From positions 1 to 64,000 of the forward strand of contig CAZIPA010000004.1 in the NCBI GenBank assembly GCA_964541085.1: 64,000 nucleotides of DNA, in the 5' to 3' direction. Shown here piece after piece: positions 22,559 through 31,575 of the stretch. The stretch's first letter is position 1; each line of letters begins with the position of its first letter. Made by a program: the position numbers and the translations under genes. The notes beneath the pieces are model-generated. The model had not been told where the DNA came from and did no database searches. It worked only from the letters and a program-made list of their open reading frames with translations. Source of the stretch: UBA4644 sp964541085. Lineage in GTDB: Bacteria > Bacillota > Clostridia > Oscillospirales > Butyricicoccaceae.

Positions 22559-24104
22559 GCGGTCGGATTTAAGAAAATATCTGTTCATTCGTGGATTCCT
22601 GCTGACGCAAAATGCGAATATAGATCGAGAAGCATTCCCTTTTTACGGAATGTGGAAATGTACACAGCTGCAAGAATTCTATATCTGGACACATCCGCTT
22701 ACGGGTTTTCATTATACGGTGGTTGGGGATACTGTGCTATTTTTGTTGGGCCACGCCTATAATCCCTTTATTATGGAAACTTCTGAAGAAGTTTGCTTGT
22801 CCAGAATAGGGGCACACCTGAATGACAATCAGCTATATGATTATATAGACGAGCTGACGGGAATTTTTGTGTTGGGAATCATTTCAAAAGGAAAGGTTGA
22901 CTTCCTGACAGATCCGTCAGGAATGCAGTCTGCCTGCTGCGGCGTGATTGACGGGAAGCTGTATGTTACTTCACATCCACAGTTGGCTGCGGATATTCTT
23001 AATCTTCAAATGATGCCATTTGTACAAAAGCTGATTCGATACAAATGGTATAACCGCGTGATGGGTCCGTATCTTCCGGCAGATTTGTCACCGTTTTCGG
23101 AACTGAAGAGAATAGTTCCGGATATAGCATATCATTACGAAAATGGGAACATTACACATCAGCGATTTTACCCGTTAAAAGAGCTGCCGGAAGCGCAAAC
23201 GGAGCAGGAATATCAAACGGTGATTCAGGCGGCTGCGGATATATTGAAAAATAACATGGAGCTGATAACCCAAAAATGGGCCGCACCGTGGATTTCTCTG
23301 ACGGGTGGAATTGACAGCAATACCACCTTTGCAGCTGCAAATGGACTGTACAAGAAAGCAAAAACCTTCAGTTACTATTCTGCGGAAAAAGAATCTATTG
23401 ACTGCACTGCGGCTCAAAAAATTGCAGAAGCGTTTCATATTCCATGGACACTCTACCGGATTCCGGCGGAGGCGGAGCAATTGCCGGATTATGAAGTCAA
23501 AAAAGAAATCATTATGCACAACAATTCCTATGCTGCCCAGACTCCTGAAAACGAAGTGCGAAAGCGGGTCTATCTTGAGGCAAACCTCCCGGCGGATGTG
23601 GAAGTGAAGAGTTGGGTGAGTGAGACAATTCGCGCGTATTGGTATAAACATTATGGCAGACATTCGATGCCTCCGTTGTCCGGAAAACTGTTCCGAAATC
23701 TGTACAAGATATTTTTGCTGAACAGGCCGTTGGCGCGTCAAATAGATCGACTGTTTGAACAGTACATCCGGGATTATGAATACGAAAGAATCCCCGCACA
23801 GTATCCACCGGCTGATATGCACTATAACGAAGTAACTTGGGGAAGCTGGGGCGGCCTGAATATCAGCGAGATGAAATTCTATTCGGATATTACAATTGCT
23901 TATAATAACCGGAAATTCCTTGATCTGCTGTTTCGGGTGCCCTTGGAAAAGCGAATTTCCGATCAGCATCATCTGGATATGAAAAAATATTTGAATCCGG
24001 AATTGTTTGATATGGGAATCCGAGTGGTGAATCAACATGAGACGGCATTTCGCGCGAGATGCCTGAATGCGATCTTTACAATTAATATGTATCTACCCTT
24101 CTAA
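22536..24104 (+). CDS. Asparagine-synthase-like amidotransferase, N-terminal nucleophile absent
   Basis: 522 residues in the layout of asparagine synthetase B: a glutaminase-like half (LTGIFVLGIISKGKVDFLTDPSG, KLYVTSHPQLAADIL) and an ATP-pyrophosphatase half with the loop ISLTGGIDSNTTFAAANG (about 252-269). The glutaminase half starts MLREVLD, so the catalytic Cys2 of active glutamine amidotransferases is missing. The enzyme may use free ammonia or an amine, or join an acid to an amine. Codon use is A+T-rich compared with its neighbours. ATG 22536 follows GGAGG, inside the dehydrogenase gene. Position suggests acting on the acid made by the two genes before it. Confidence 0.82.
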   Translation: MLREVLDKRSDLRKYLFIRGFLLTQNANIDREAFPFYGMWKCTQLQEFYIWTHPLTGFHYTVVGDTVLFLLGHAYNPFIMETSEEVCLSRIGAHLNDNQLYDYIDELTGIFVLGIISKGKVDFLTDPSGMQSACCGVIDGKLYVTSHPQLAADILNLQMMPFVQKLIRYKWYNRVMGPYLPADLSPFSELKRIVPDIAYHYENGNITHQRFYPLKELPEAQTEQEYQTVIQAAADILKNNMELITQKWAAPWISLTGGIDSNTTFAAANGLYKKAKTFSYYSAEKESIDCTAAQKIAEAFHIPWTLYRIPAEAEQLPDYEVKKEIIMHNNSYAAQTPENEVRKRVYLEANLPADVEVKSWVSETIRAYWYKHYGRHSMPPLSGKLFRNLYKIFLLNRPLARQIDRLFEQYIRDYEYERIPAQYPPADMHYNEVTWGSWGGLNISEMKFYSDITIAYNNRKFLDLLFRVPLEKRISDQHHLDMKKYLNPELFDMGIRVVNQHETAFRARCLNAIFTINMYLPF

Positions 24105-24113
24105 GGAGCGCCT

Positions 24114-25238
24114 ATGAAAATCCTTCTTATCGCCACAGTACAATCTCACATCTGTCAGTTTCACCGCCCGCTGGCGGCCATGCTGCATGAGCAGGGATGT
24201 GTACTTCATGTGGCGGCACGGAATAATCTTGCGGAAAAAAACGGCCTGAAGCTGGACTTTGCAGAGCAGATTTTTGATGTGCCCTTTCAGCGCTCACCGT
24301 TTTCGCCAAAAAATCTGAAGGCTTACAGGCAGCTCAAGCGCATCATTGCAGAAGGCGGCTATGATGTGATCCACTGCAACACACCGGTGGGCGGTGTGCT
24401 GGGGCGGCTGGCTGCGCGAAAAGCCCGGAGGCGCGGCACAAAGGTGTTCTACACCGCTCACGGCTTCCACTTTTACCAGGGCGCGCCGAAGAAAAACTGG
24501 CTCATCTTGTACCCGGTGGAAAAGCTCATGTGCCATTATACGGACAAGCTGATTACCATCAATGAAGAAGATTTTCGCCTTGCGCAGCGCAAATTTCCCG
24601 TTGAAGTCTGCCACATTCATGGCGTTGGCGTCTCAACCCAGCGATATCATCTGCATTCTGCGGAGGAAGAGGCGCAGCTGCGGAGGCGGGAAAATCTGTC
24701 CGCAGAGGACTTTGTTGTTTTGTGTACCGGCGAATTGAACGGGAACAAGGACCAGCAGACCCTGATCCATGCCGCACAGCTTTGCCGGGACAAAATCCCG
24801 GAGCTGAAGGTGCTGCTGGCGGGAAACGGGCCCCTGAAGGACAGCTTGCAGGAGCTGATTCGAAAAAACGACGCAGAGGAGCAAATCCGTCTGCTGGGGT
24901 ATCGCACAGATCTGGAACAGATTGCGCCGACTGCGGATGTGATTGTTTCCTGTAGCCACCGGGAGGGCTTGGGCCTGAACCTGATTGAAGGAATGCTTTG
25001 CGGGAAACCGGTGATTGCTGCGGAAAACCGCGGCCACCGGGAGCTGGTTGCAGAGGGCGTGACCGGGTTTCTGTTTCCGCCGGGAGACAGCGCAGCGCTG
25101 GCGGAGAAGCTGGTAAAGCTTCATACGGAGAAAACACAAAAGGCGCTTGGCGCAGCAGGATATCAGCGGGCGCTGCAATACACACAGGAGCAGGTGCAGC
25201 GGGAGCTGGCTGAAATTTATGGATATGGAGAATGCTGA
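24114..25238 (+). CDS. Glycosyltransferase family 4
   Basis: A 374-residue GT-B fold retaining glycosyltransferase, probably at the inner face of the membrane, using a nucleotide sugar. It starts MKILLIATVQSHICQFHRPLAAML. The acceptor-side motif is FYTAHGFHFYQGAPKKNW, typical of the EpsD/CapM-like subgroup. The C-terminal donor-binding domain has LLAGNGPLKD, LGYRTDLEQI, the E-x7-E motif in SHREGLGLNLIEGM and GVTGFLFPPGD. It is a candidate for the second sugar of the repeat unit. It overlaps the next gene by one base (TGATG). Confidence 0.9.
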   Translation: MKILLIATVQSHICQFHRPLAAMLHEQGCVLHVAARNNLAEKNGLKLDFAEQIFDVPFQRSPFSPKNLKAYRQLKRIIAEGGYDVIHCNTPVGGVLGRLAARKARRRGTKVFYTAHGFHFYQGAPKKNWLILYPVEKLMCHYTDKLITINEEDFRLAQRKFPVEVCHIHGVGVSTQRYHLHSAEEEAQLRRRENLSAEDFVVLCTGELNGNKDQQTLIHAAQLCRDKIPELKVLLAGNGPLKDSLQELIRKNDAEEQIRLLGYRTDLEQIAPTADVIVSCSHREGLGLNLIEGMLCGKPVIAAENRGHRELVAEGVTGFLFPPGDSAALAEKLVKLHTEKTQKALGAAGYQRALQYTQEQVQRELAEIYGYGEC

Positions 25239-26215
25239 TGCGGTATTCCATCATTACACCCGTTTATAATGCCGAAGCAACCCTTCCCCGCTGTCTGGAC
25301 AGCATTGTAGGGCAGAGCTTTTCAGACTATGAGTTTCTGCTGGTTAATGACGGCTCCACCGATGAAAGCGATGGAATTTGCCGGAAATACGCAGCGCAAT
25401 ATCCGCAGATTCAATATTTTGCAAAGGAAAACGGCGGCGTGTCTTCTGCGCGGAATCTGGGTTTGGAGCGGGCGCAGGGAGAGTATATTCTGTTTGTGGA
25501 CAGCGATGATTATGTGTCGGAAGACTATTTTTCCGTGCTGGAGCAGGCGCTGGAGGAAACCCGGACGGATATGCTGCTGTTCGCTTATCGCAACTTTGGC
25601 GCAAATGAAAGCCGCTGGAGCACCGGCTGTTATCAGGAAACAGACGAGGAGCGCAGGGCCCGGCGAATTGCGGATGCCATGCAGCGGTATCTGTTCAGCT
25701 CCCTGTGGTCCAAAGCCTTCCGGCGGTCGATTATAGAAAAAGCCCATCTTCGCTTTGATGAGACACTGGCCATTGGGGAAGATCAGGCATTCATCTTCCG
25801 GTATGCTATGCATATTGCGTCCATCGCATCCATAGATGCACAATTATATCATGTGGACATTTCCGGGCAGGATTCCCTGTCGAGAAAGCGCCGGGATTAT
25901 CTCACAACACAGCTGATACAGGTGAATCGGGCAATGAAAGCCGCTTTGGAGCAAACACAGCATTCTTCGGAGGCGCGGAGCATCTATGAAGCCGCACTGG
26001 CGTGGATGTCGTACCGCAGCGCCTATTCCTGCTGCAAGGAATTGCTGAAATATGATTATCCGGCAGGAAGACGGCGGCAGGAAATCCGGAAAATATGCAG
26101 CCTGTATCGGAAAGAGGCAATCCGGCCACAGGGCTGGAAATGCCGGCTGATTGCATTGCCAGTGCAGCTTGGCATGAGCCATGCACTGGATGCTCTGATT
26201 CGGTGGAAGGGCTAA
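25238..26215 (+). CDS. Glycosyltransferase family 2
   Basis: A 325-residue GT-A fold inverting transferase. It has the start SIITPVYNAEATLPRCLDSI, VNDGSTDES (nucleotide binding), NGGVSSARNLGLE and the metal-binding DxD in LFVDSDDYV (about 87-95). A region with Asp/Glu in TLAIGEDQAF is the probable catalytic ED motif. The C-terminal 130 residues are specific to it. I prefer ATG 25238 because GGAG lies 7 nt upstream; ATG 25232 is nearer. One of five intact GT2 proteins in the locus. Donor and acceptor unknown. Confidence 0.9.
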   Translation: MRYSIITPVYNAEATLPRCLDSIVGQSFSDYEFLLVNDGSTDESDGICRKYAAQYPQIQYFAKENGGVSSARNLGLERAQGEYILFVDSDDYVSEDYFSVLEQALEETRTDMLLFAYRNFGANESRWSTGCYQETDEERRARRIADAMQRYLFSSLWSKAFRRSIIEKAHLRFDETLAIGEDQAFIFRYAMHIASIASIDAQLYHVDISGQDSLSRKRRDYLTTQLIQVNRAMKAALEQTQHSSEARSIYEAALAWMSYRSAYSCCKELLKYDYPAGRRRQEIRKICSLYRKEAIRPQGWKCRLIALPVQLGMSHALDALIRWKG

Positions 26216-26233
26216 CCTCCAGAGGTGTTGAGC

Positions 26234-27337
26234 ATGAAGAAGATCAAGGTTTTGATGATTATATCAAAGCTCTATATCGGCGGTGCGGAAAAGGTTGCGG
26301 CGGACATTGGCTTTTATGCGGATCCGGCGCGGTATGAGATTCACTATCTTGTCTTCGGCGATACGGTGGGCGCATATGAGCCAGAGCTGGAGGCGGCAGG
26401 GTGCGTCATCCATCATCTGCCGGAACCGGCGGCCGGATATCTGCAATACATGAAAAACCTGAAAAGGCTGATTCTGCAATATCATTATGATGTGATTCAC
26501 GCCCATACCATGTTCAACATCGGCTGGGCGATGCTGGCGGGCCGACTTTGGGGTGTGCCGGTGCGGGTGGCCCATGCGCACTCTGCCCTGGCGGACAAGC
26601 GAAGCCTGCGGGTTCGACTGTATGAAGCGGCCATGCGGCTGCTGATTCGCACCTGCGCCACAGATTTTGTGGCCTGCGGACAGCGGGCGGGGGAGCGGCT
26701 GTATGGCAAGTTCCTGTTTCAAAAGAAGGGAACGCTGATTCTCAATGGCATTGATACCCGGCGGTTTGCCTTTGATGAGGAAATGCGGTCGGCCATGCGG
26801 GCACAGCTGGGGCTGGAGGAGCGGTTTGTCATCGGCCATGCGGGCCATCTTGCCGCTGTAAAAAATCAGGCGTTTCTGCTGGAACGGATGCCGGAGATTC
26901 TGCAAAGACGGCCCGAAGCCTGTCTGCTGCTGCTGGGCGAGGGGGAAGACCGGCCCATGCTGGAAGAGAAAATCCGCAAGCTTCAGCTTCAAAGCAGCGT
27001 GCGCCTCACCGGAAATGTGCGGAATGTGCCGGATTATCTGTGCGCCATGGATGTGTTTGCCTTTCCGTCGCTGTATGAGGGAATGCCGCTGTCTATCATT
27101 GAGGTACAGGCCAACGGTCTGCCCTGTGTGATTTCCGACCGGGTGCCGAAGGATGTATTTCTCACAGACCTGCTTTCTCCGCTGCCGCTGGAGCAGCCGC
27201 AACAATGGACGGAGCATATTTGCAGGGCGGCCCGCCGGGATTCCCGGCGCTATGCGTCTGAGCTGCAAGCCTCCGGCTTTGATGTGTCCGCGGCTATGGG
27301 GAGGCTATATCAAATCTATGATGGAGCACTGTCATGA
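26234..27337 (+). CDS. Glycosyltransferase family 4
   Basis: A 367-residue GT-B enzyme. It starts KVLMIISKLYIGGAEKVAADIGF (the GGAEK motif of GT4) and continues with VIHAHTMFNIGWAMLAGRL, a central VRVAHAHSALADK, NGIDTRRFAF, donor site IGHAGHLAAVKNQ and FAFPSLYEGMPLSIIEVQANGLP. That last element carries the E-x7-E pair. ATG 26234 follows AGAGGTG; the in-frame TTG at 26225 overlaps it. It overlaps the following GT4 by 4 bp. The two adjacent GT4 genes share the GGAEK start but are not close copies. Confidence 0.9.
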   Translation: MKKIKVLMIISKLYIGGAEKVAADIGFYADPARYEIHYLVFGDTVGAYEPELEAAGCVIHHLPEPAAGYLQYMKNLKRLILQYHYDVIHAHTMFNIGWAMLAGRLWGVPVRVAHAHSALADKRSLRVRLYEAAMRLLIRTCATDFVACGQRAGERLYGKFLFQKKGTLILNGIDTRRFAFDEEMRSAMRAQLGLEERFVIGHAGHLAAVKNQAFLLERMPEILQRRPEACLLLLGEGEDRPMLEEKIRKLQLQSSVRLTGNVRNVPDYLCAMDVFAFPSLYEGMPLSIIEVQANGLPCVISDRVPKDVFLTDLLSPLPLEQPQQWTEHICRAARRDSRRYASELQASGFDVSAAMGRLYQIYDGALS

Positions 27338-28452
27338 CCAAAATCCTCTTTTTTATTGAATCTCTTACCGGCGGAGGGGCGGAAAAGGTGCTGCGGAATC
27401 TGGTGAATGCCATGGATCAGCAGCGGTTTCAGATCACCGTACAGACGCTGTATCCGGAAAAAGCGGCGGAGCTTCTGGCGCCGGGCATCCGATATCGAGC
27501 CTGCTATCCGGCGGCAACGCCTGCGGGAAATGCCAGAATGCGGCTGGAGGCGGCGCTGGGCCTGACCTATCCGCTGCATATTCGGGGGGACTATGATATC
27601 GAGGTGGCCTATCTGGAATGCGGCTCCACCAAAATCATGGCGGGCTCCACCAACCGGAATGCGCTGAAGCTGGCCTGGGTTCACTGCGACCTTGCGAAAA
27701 AAGCAGAAGACCCGGAAGCCTTTGCCCGGGCCACGGCGAAGTATTATCGGAAGTTTGATAAGGTGATCTGTGTTTCGGAGACGGCACGCAAGCACTTTCA
27801 ACAACTGTTCCCGGATGGGCCGGAATGTGTCACACTATATAATACCGTTCCGGATGAAAGCATCCGAAAAGATGCGGAAGCGTTTGTACCATTCTATCCG
27901 CAGAACACGCACAATCTTGTGTGTGCAGGCCGTCTGGCGGCGGAAAAGGGTGTGGACAGACTGCTGGCGGCCCATGAGAAGCTGCTGCAAGTGGGGATTG
28001 AGCAGAAGCTGTGGATCGTCGGCGATGGGCCGGAACGGGAATCGCTGAAGGAACAGGCGGCCAGACTGCAATCACCGGAAAAGGTGCACTTTACAGGCTT
28101 TCAGGAAAATCCCTATCCGTATATGCTCCATGGGGATATTTTGGTTTGTCCTTCGCATTATGAAGGCTTTAGCACCTTTGTTACCGAGGGATTGATCTTG
28201 GGAAAGCCCATCGTCACGACAGAGTGCTCCGGAATGCGGGAACTTCTGGGTGACAGCCAGTACGGCCTGATTACTGCCAACGAGGACGAGGCGTTTTATC
28301 AGGGCCTGCGGCGGATGCTGACCGAGCCCGGCCTGCTGGAACATTATCGGGAAATGGCCGGTGTGCGGGGAAAGGACTTCCGCCAGCAGACACTGGTGCA
28401 GGCAACGGAGGCGTTTCTGGAAAACACTTGGAAAGCCAGATGGGGGAAATAG
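27334..28452 (+). CDS. Glycosyltransferase family 4
   Basis: A 372-residue GT-B enzyme with the start KILFFIESLTGGGAEKVLRNL, the acceptor side including LAWVHCDLAKK, the donor side VCAGRLAAEKGVDRLL and WIVGDGPERESL, and the E-x7-E region CPSHYEGFSTFVTEGLILGKP, ending with TTECSGMRELL. It resembles polysaccharide transferases of the EpsD/WcaL kind. It is coupled to the previous gene by a 4-bp ATGA overlap and is followed by the polymerase gene after one base. Specific linkage unknown. Confidence 0.9.
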   Translation: MTKILFFIESLTGGGAEKVLRNLVNAMDQQRFQITVQTLYPEKAAELLAPGIRYRACYPAATPAGNARMRLEAALGLTYPLHIRGDYDIEVAYLECGSTKIMAGSTNRNALKLAWVHCDLAKKAEDPEAFARATAKYYRKFDKVICVSETARKHFQQLFPDGPECVTLYNTVPDESIRKDAEAFVPFYPQNTHNLVCAGRLAAEKGVDRLLAAHEKLLQVGIEQKLWIVGDGPERESLKEQAARLQSPEKVHFTGFQENPYPYMLHGDILVCPSHYEGFSTFVTEGLILGKPIVTTECSGMRELLGDSQYGLITANEDEAFYQGLRRMLTEPGLLEHYREMAGVRGKDFRQQTLVQATEAFLENTWKARWGK

Positions 28453-28453
28453 C

Positions 28454-29569
28454 GTGGGTATCAAAGTTTACTACTACATGGTGGCGGCAGTGCTGCTGTT
28501 TGCGCTGCTGTTGCCGCAGCGGGGCCCGAACAAAAAGTGGTATGTCATTTTTATGGCGGCGCTGCATACCTTTGTCTGCGGCTGGCGCTATATGTATCTG
28601 ACCGGCGATTTGATCAAATATGCCGGATTCTATCTGCGAAAATATCCCAGCAATGGCTGGTTCAGTGAAACCGTCTTTGACAGCGGCAGAAACTTTGGCT
28701 TTGCCTGGATTTCCAAATTTCTGTCGCAGATATCAGATGGTGATTTCCAACTGCTGCTGGTTTTTATCGCCATTGTTACAGAGGTTGCGCTGGCGATTAT
28801 TATCTATCGGTATTCTCCGGCACCGTGGCTCAGTTTTCTTCTGTGGGACTGCTTCTGCTTTTACATTTTTGGCTTCAGTGCTATCAAGCAGGCCCTTGCA
28901 ATGGGCGTTCTGATGCTGGCATTTGTGGGCATCATGGAAGAGAAGCCTCGAAAATTTTTCATATACACACTGCTGGCCGGCTGCATTCATACTCCGGCGC
29001 TGATTTTCCTGCCGGCATATTGGATTGCGAAAAATCGGCTGAGCGGAAAAAAGATCCTGTTTTACGGAATTGCGGCGGCGCTGATCGTTGCCTTCCGAAA
29101 TTCCATCGTGACTTTTGTCAGTCAGTTCTATTATGACGAAACGGATTTTGCGGTGAACGATCATTTGGGCGGACGATTCATGATGATCGCGGCGCTGCTG
29201 CTGGCGGGCCTGATTCTGCGGGGATTCCGGGGAAAGTATTTCTCCAAGCTGTTCAATCTGATGGTTGTGGCGGCAGTTTTGCAGATGTTCTCCGGCTTTG
29301 ACAATATCTTTACACGACTGACGGACTACTATTTCCAGTTTGTGGTCTTGTATCTGCCCATGATGTTCTATCCGGAGCGGGATGAGGTGCTGGAGGGCGC
29401 ACCCAGGTCGTGGCGGATACGGCTGAACCCGCAGCAGCGAGCGGCGGCTCTTCTGTGCGTGATCGGGCTGGCGATCCTGTTTTATTACAGTACCAACCTG
29501 AGCCATACCATCGAATATGAGGTGGACAATTACCTGAATTACCGCTTCTGCTGGGAGGTGCGTCCATGA
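28454..29569 (+). CDS. EpsG-like polysaccharide polymerase (Wzy-type)
   Basis: 371 residues with about ten to twelve membrane spans (for example YYMVAAVLLFALLLP, LLLVFIAIVTEVALAIII, FMMIAALLLAGLIL, LCVIGLAILFYY). It has the EpsG features of an early Arg-rich stretch (GWRYMYLTGDLIKYAGFYLRKYP) and HTPALIFLPAYW in the middle. It would polymerise lipid-linked repeat units. The start GTG 28454 lies after GGGGGAAATAGC, 1 nt after the previous stop. Finding a polymerase beside an ABC exporter is mixed: Wzy goes with Wzx flippases, so its exact job here is uncertain. Confidence 0.8.
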   Translation: MGIKVYYYMVAAVLLFALLLPQRGPNKKWYVIFMAALHTFVCGWRYMYLTGDLIKYAGFYLRKYPSNGWFSETVFDSGRNFGFAWISKFLSQISDGDFQLLLVFIAIVTEVALAIIIYRYSPAPWLSFLLWDCFCFYIFGFSAIKQALAMGVLMLAFVGIMEEKPRKFFIYTLLAGCIHTPALIFLPAYWIAKNRLSGKKILFYGIAAALIVAFRNSIVTFVSQFYYDETDFAVNDHLGGRFMMIAALLLAGLILRGFRGKYFSKLFNLMVVAAVLQMFSGFDNIFTRLTDYYFQFVVLYLPMMFYPERDEVLEGAPRSWRIRLNPQQRAAALLCVIGLAILFYYSTNLSHTIEYEVDNYLNYRFCWEVRP

Positions 29570-30621
29570 CTTTCACCATCATCATCCCGGCTTATAACTG
29601 CGAAAAGACCCTTGCCGCAACGGTGGACAGTGTGCGGGCGGCGGGCCTGTGGGATTATGAAATCATTCTGGTGGACGACGGTTCGCGGGATGGGACGGGC
29701 CCGCTGTGTGACGCACTGAGCAGGCAATATGCCGAGATTCGCTGCATCCATCAGCAGAACGCCGGTGTTTCCGCCGCCAGAAATCGCGGCATCGAGGAGG
29801 CCCGGGGCGAATATCTCTGGTTCGTGGATGCGGACGACAGGGTAGAAAAGCTGGATGCGGAGGCAGTTCGGCAGGCAATTTTGAGCGGCGTTGACTGTAT
29901 CCTGTTTGGTATGCAGTTTCTGTATTTGCGGAAAGGAAAGACGGTGATGCAGGAAACGCTGTCCTGCGGTAGCCCTGTGATGCTGACACGGGAATGCATG
30001 GGCTCACAATTCAAAACACTGTTTGAAAAGAATTATTTCACGGCAATATGGAACAAATTGATTCGAAAAGCTGTTCTTACGGAAAATAACCTGTATTTTG
30101 ATTGCGGCCTGATTAACTATGAAGATCTTCATTTTTCCGTTTTGCTGATGTCCTGCTGCAAAAGTGCGATAGCGCTGCCGGAAAGCTGTTACCGCTATAT
30201 CAATACTTTTGGACAGGATCGGACGGTGGAACGACTTCAAAGAATTTCGGATGTGATTGCTTATACCGATAAAGTTGTTTCGCCGCTCTATGCGCTGAAT
30301 CGGCAGCTGACCCAAGGGGGATATCCGGCCATTCATGGCTTGGACGAAATTGCACTGCGCCTTTATGTGGAGGCCGTGTATTTCAAATTGAAAACCTCGA
30401 ACAGAAGTCAGATCAAACAGCTTTGCACAGCTGTGCAGCAGAGCGAAAGCATTCAACAGAAAGCGCAGAAAAGCACACAGCTGTCTCCGACAGATCAGCG
30501 GCTGTACCGCTGGATGATGCACAATGACTATGGGAAGATACAGACCTTTATGAAATATCGCGCCATTCGCAGCGTTGGAAGCCGGATATACCGTATTACA
30601 AAAGCGTGGATAGGAGCCTGA
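29566..30621 (+). CDS. Glycosyltransferase family 2
   Basis: A 351-residue GT-A transferase starting TFTIIIPAYNCEKTLAATVDSV, with LVDDGSRDGTGPL, NAGVSAARNRGIEEARGEY and the DxD motif in LWFVDADDRV (about 86-95). The C-terminal part continues with IWNKLIRKAVL and a helical tail containing KLKTSNRSQIKQL. It overlaps the polymerase gene by 4 bp and is followed after 4 bp by the beta-propeller gene. The DADD variant of the metal motif differs from the DSDD of the other GT2 enzymes in the locus. Donor unknown. Confidence 0.9.
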   Translation: MTFTIIIPAYNCEKTLAATVDSVRAAGLWDYEIILVDDGSRDGTGPLCDALSRQYAEIRCIHQQNAGVSAARNRGIEEARGEYLWFVDADDRVEKLDAEAVRQAILSGVDCILFGMQFLYLRKGKTVMQETLSCGSPVMLTRECMGSQFKTLFEKNYFTAIWNKLIRKAVLTENNLYFDCGLINYEDLHFSVLLMSCCKSAIALPESCYRYINTFGQDRTVERLQRISDVIAYTDKVVSPLYALNRQLTQGGYPAIHGLDEIALRLYVEAVYFKLKTSNRSQIKQLCTAVQQSESIQQKAQKSTQLSPTDQRLYRWMMHNDYGKIQTFMKYRAIRSVGSRIYRITKAWIGA

Positions 30622-30625
30622 AAAT

Positions 30626-31519
30626 ATGAAACGCAGTTTGTTGGAGCGACTGTTCTGGTCACCAAACTTTTTTACAATTGCTATACGGCACCGCAGAAAG
30701 GCAGACGCACCGATCTGGGAGCGGCTGCAATTTCAGACAGAATATACCATGCCGGCCACGCCGGATTGCTGGGCGGCAGACCCCATGCTTGCAGAAGAAA
30801 ACGGCAAAACCTATTTGTTTTATGAAGCGGTACACCACGGAAAGGGTCGGATTGAGGTTGTTCAGATTCGGGAGAATGGCTCTGTAAGCAACCCGCAAGT
30901 CGCTTTGGAGCGGGACTACCATCTTTCCTATCCGTTTGTTTTCCGTTATGAAGGAAGCTGGTATATGATTCCCGAGTCCTGTGCCATTGATGAGGTGCAG
31001 CTGTTCAAGGCTGAGCGGTTTCCTGAAAAATGGGTGTATGTTACCACCTTGCTGCGTGGCCATGCCGCAGATACAACCGTTCAGAGCATGAATGGAAAAC
31101 TCCTTCTGTTGACCTTTTTACCGCAAAGTGGGAGTGAATGCGTAACGCCGGAGGCCTATTGGCTGACAATCGAGAATGAAACGGCGGAGCTTCAGCAGAT
31201 TCCGTGGCCGAAGTATGACACATTGACGGTCAGAGGTGCGGGTCGCTTTTTGAATTCGAACGGAACCATGATTCGCCCGGTACAGGTGAGCCGTGAACAC
31301 AGCTATGGGGATGCAGTTGCATTTTTTTCGGCACAGCTACAGGCGGATGCATATCAGGAAAAACACATTTCCGCACTGCTGCCGGAACATATCAGCGGCT
31401 GCAAATATCGGGTGGATGGATTACACACCTATGCGCTTGGCAATGATTTTGAGGTGATTGATGTCCGCTGCCAGTTACCGGATCCGACAAAAATATTGCG
31501 GAAGTTGATTGGAAAATAA
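30626..31519 (+). CDS. Beta-propeller glycosyltransferase-like protein (glucosamine inositolphosphorylceramide transferase family)
   Basis: 297 residues with the repeated pattern of a five-bladed propeller: DCWAADPMLAEENGKTYLFYEA, YHLSYPFVFRYEGSWYMIPES, EVQLFKAERFPEKW and SMNGKLLLLTFLP, then IRPVQ near the C-terminus. This matches the family named after plant glucosamine inositolphosphorylceramide transferase. Bacterial members are common in capsule loci but lack a proven reaction. There are no membrane spans. It is placed between a GT2 and a Stealth phosphotransferase. It may bind or modify the chain or act as a transferase; I cannot decide. Confidence 0.75.
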   Translation: MKRSLLERLFWSPNFFTIAIRHRRKADAPIWERLQFQTEYTMPATPDCWAADPMLAEENGKTYLFYEAVHHGKGRIEVVQIRENGSVSNPQVALERDYHLSYPFVFRYEGSWYMIPESCAIDEVQLFKAERFPEKWVYVTTLLRGHAADTTVQSMNGKLLLLTFLPQSGSECVTPEAYWLTIENETAELQQIPWPKYDTLTVRGAGRFLNSNGTMIRPVQVSREHSYGDAVAFFSAQLQADAYQEKHISALLPEHISGCKYRVDGLHTYALGNDFEVIDVRCQLPDPTKILRKLIGK

Positions 31520-31575
31520 TGCGGCACGCAGTCAAAACAGTGAAATGGGAATAGAGTGTAGGGGGATTTGTTGAA

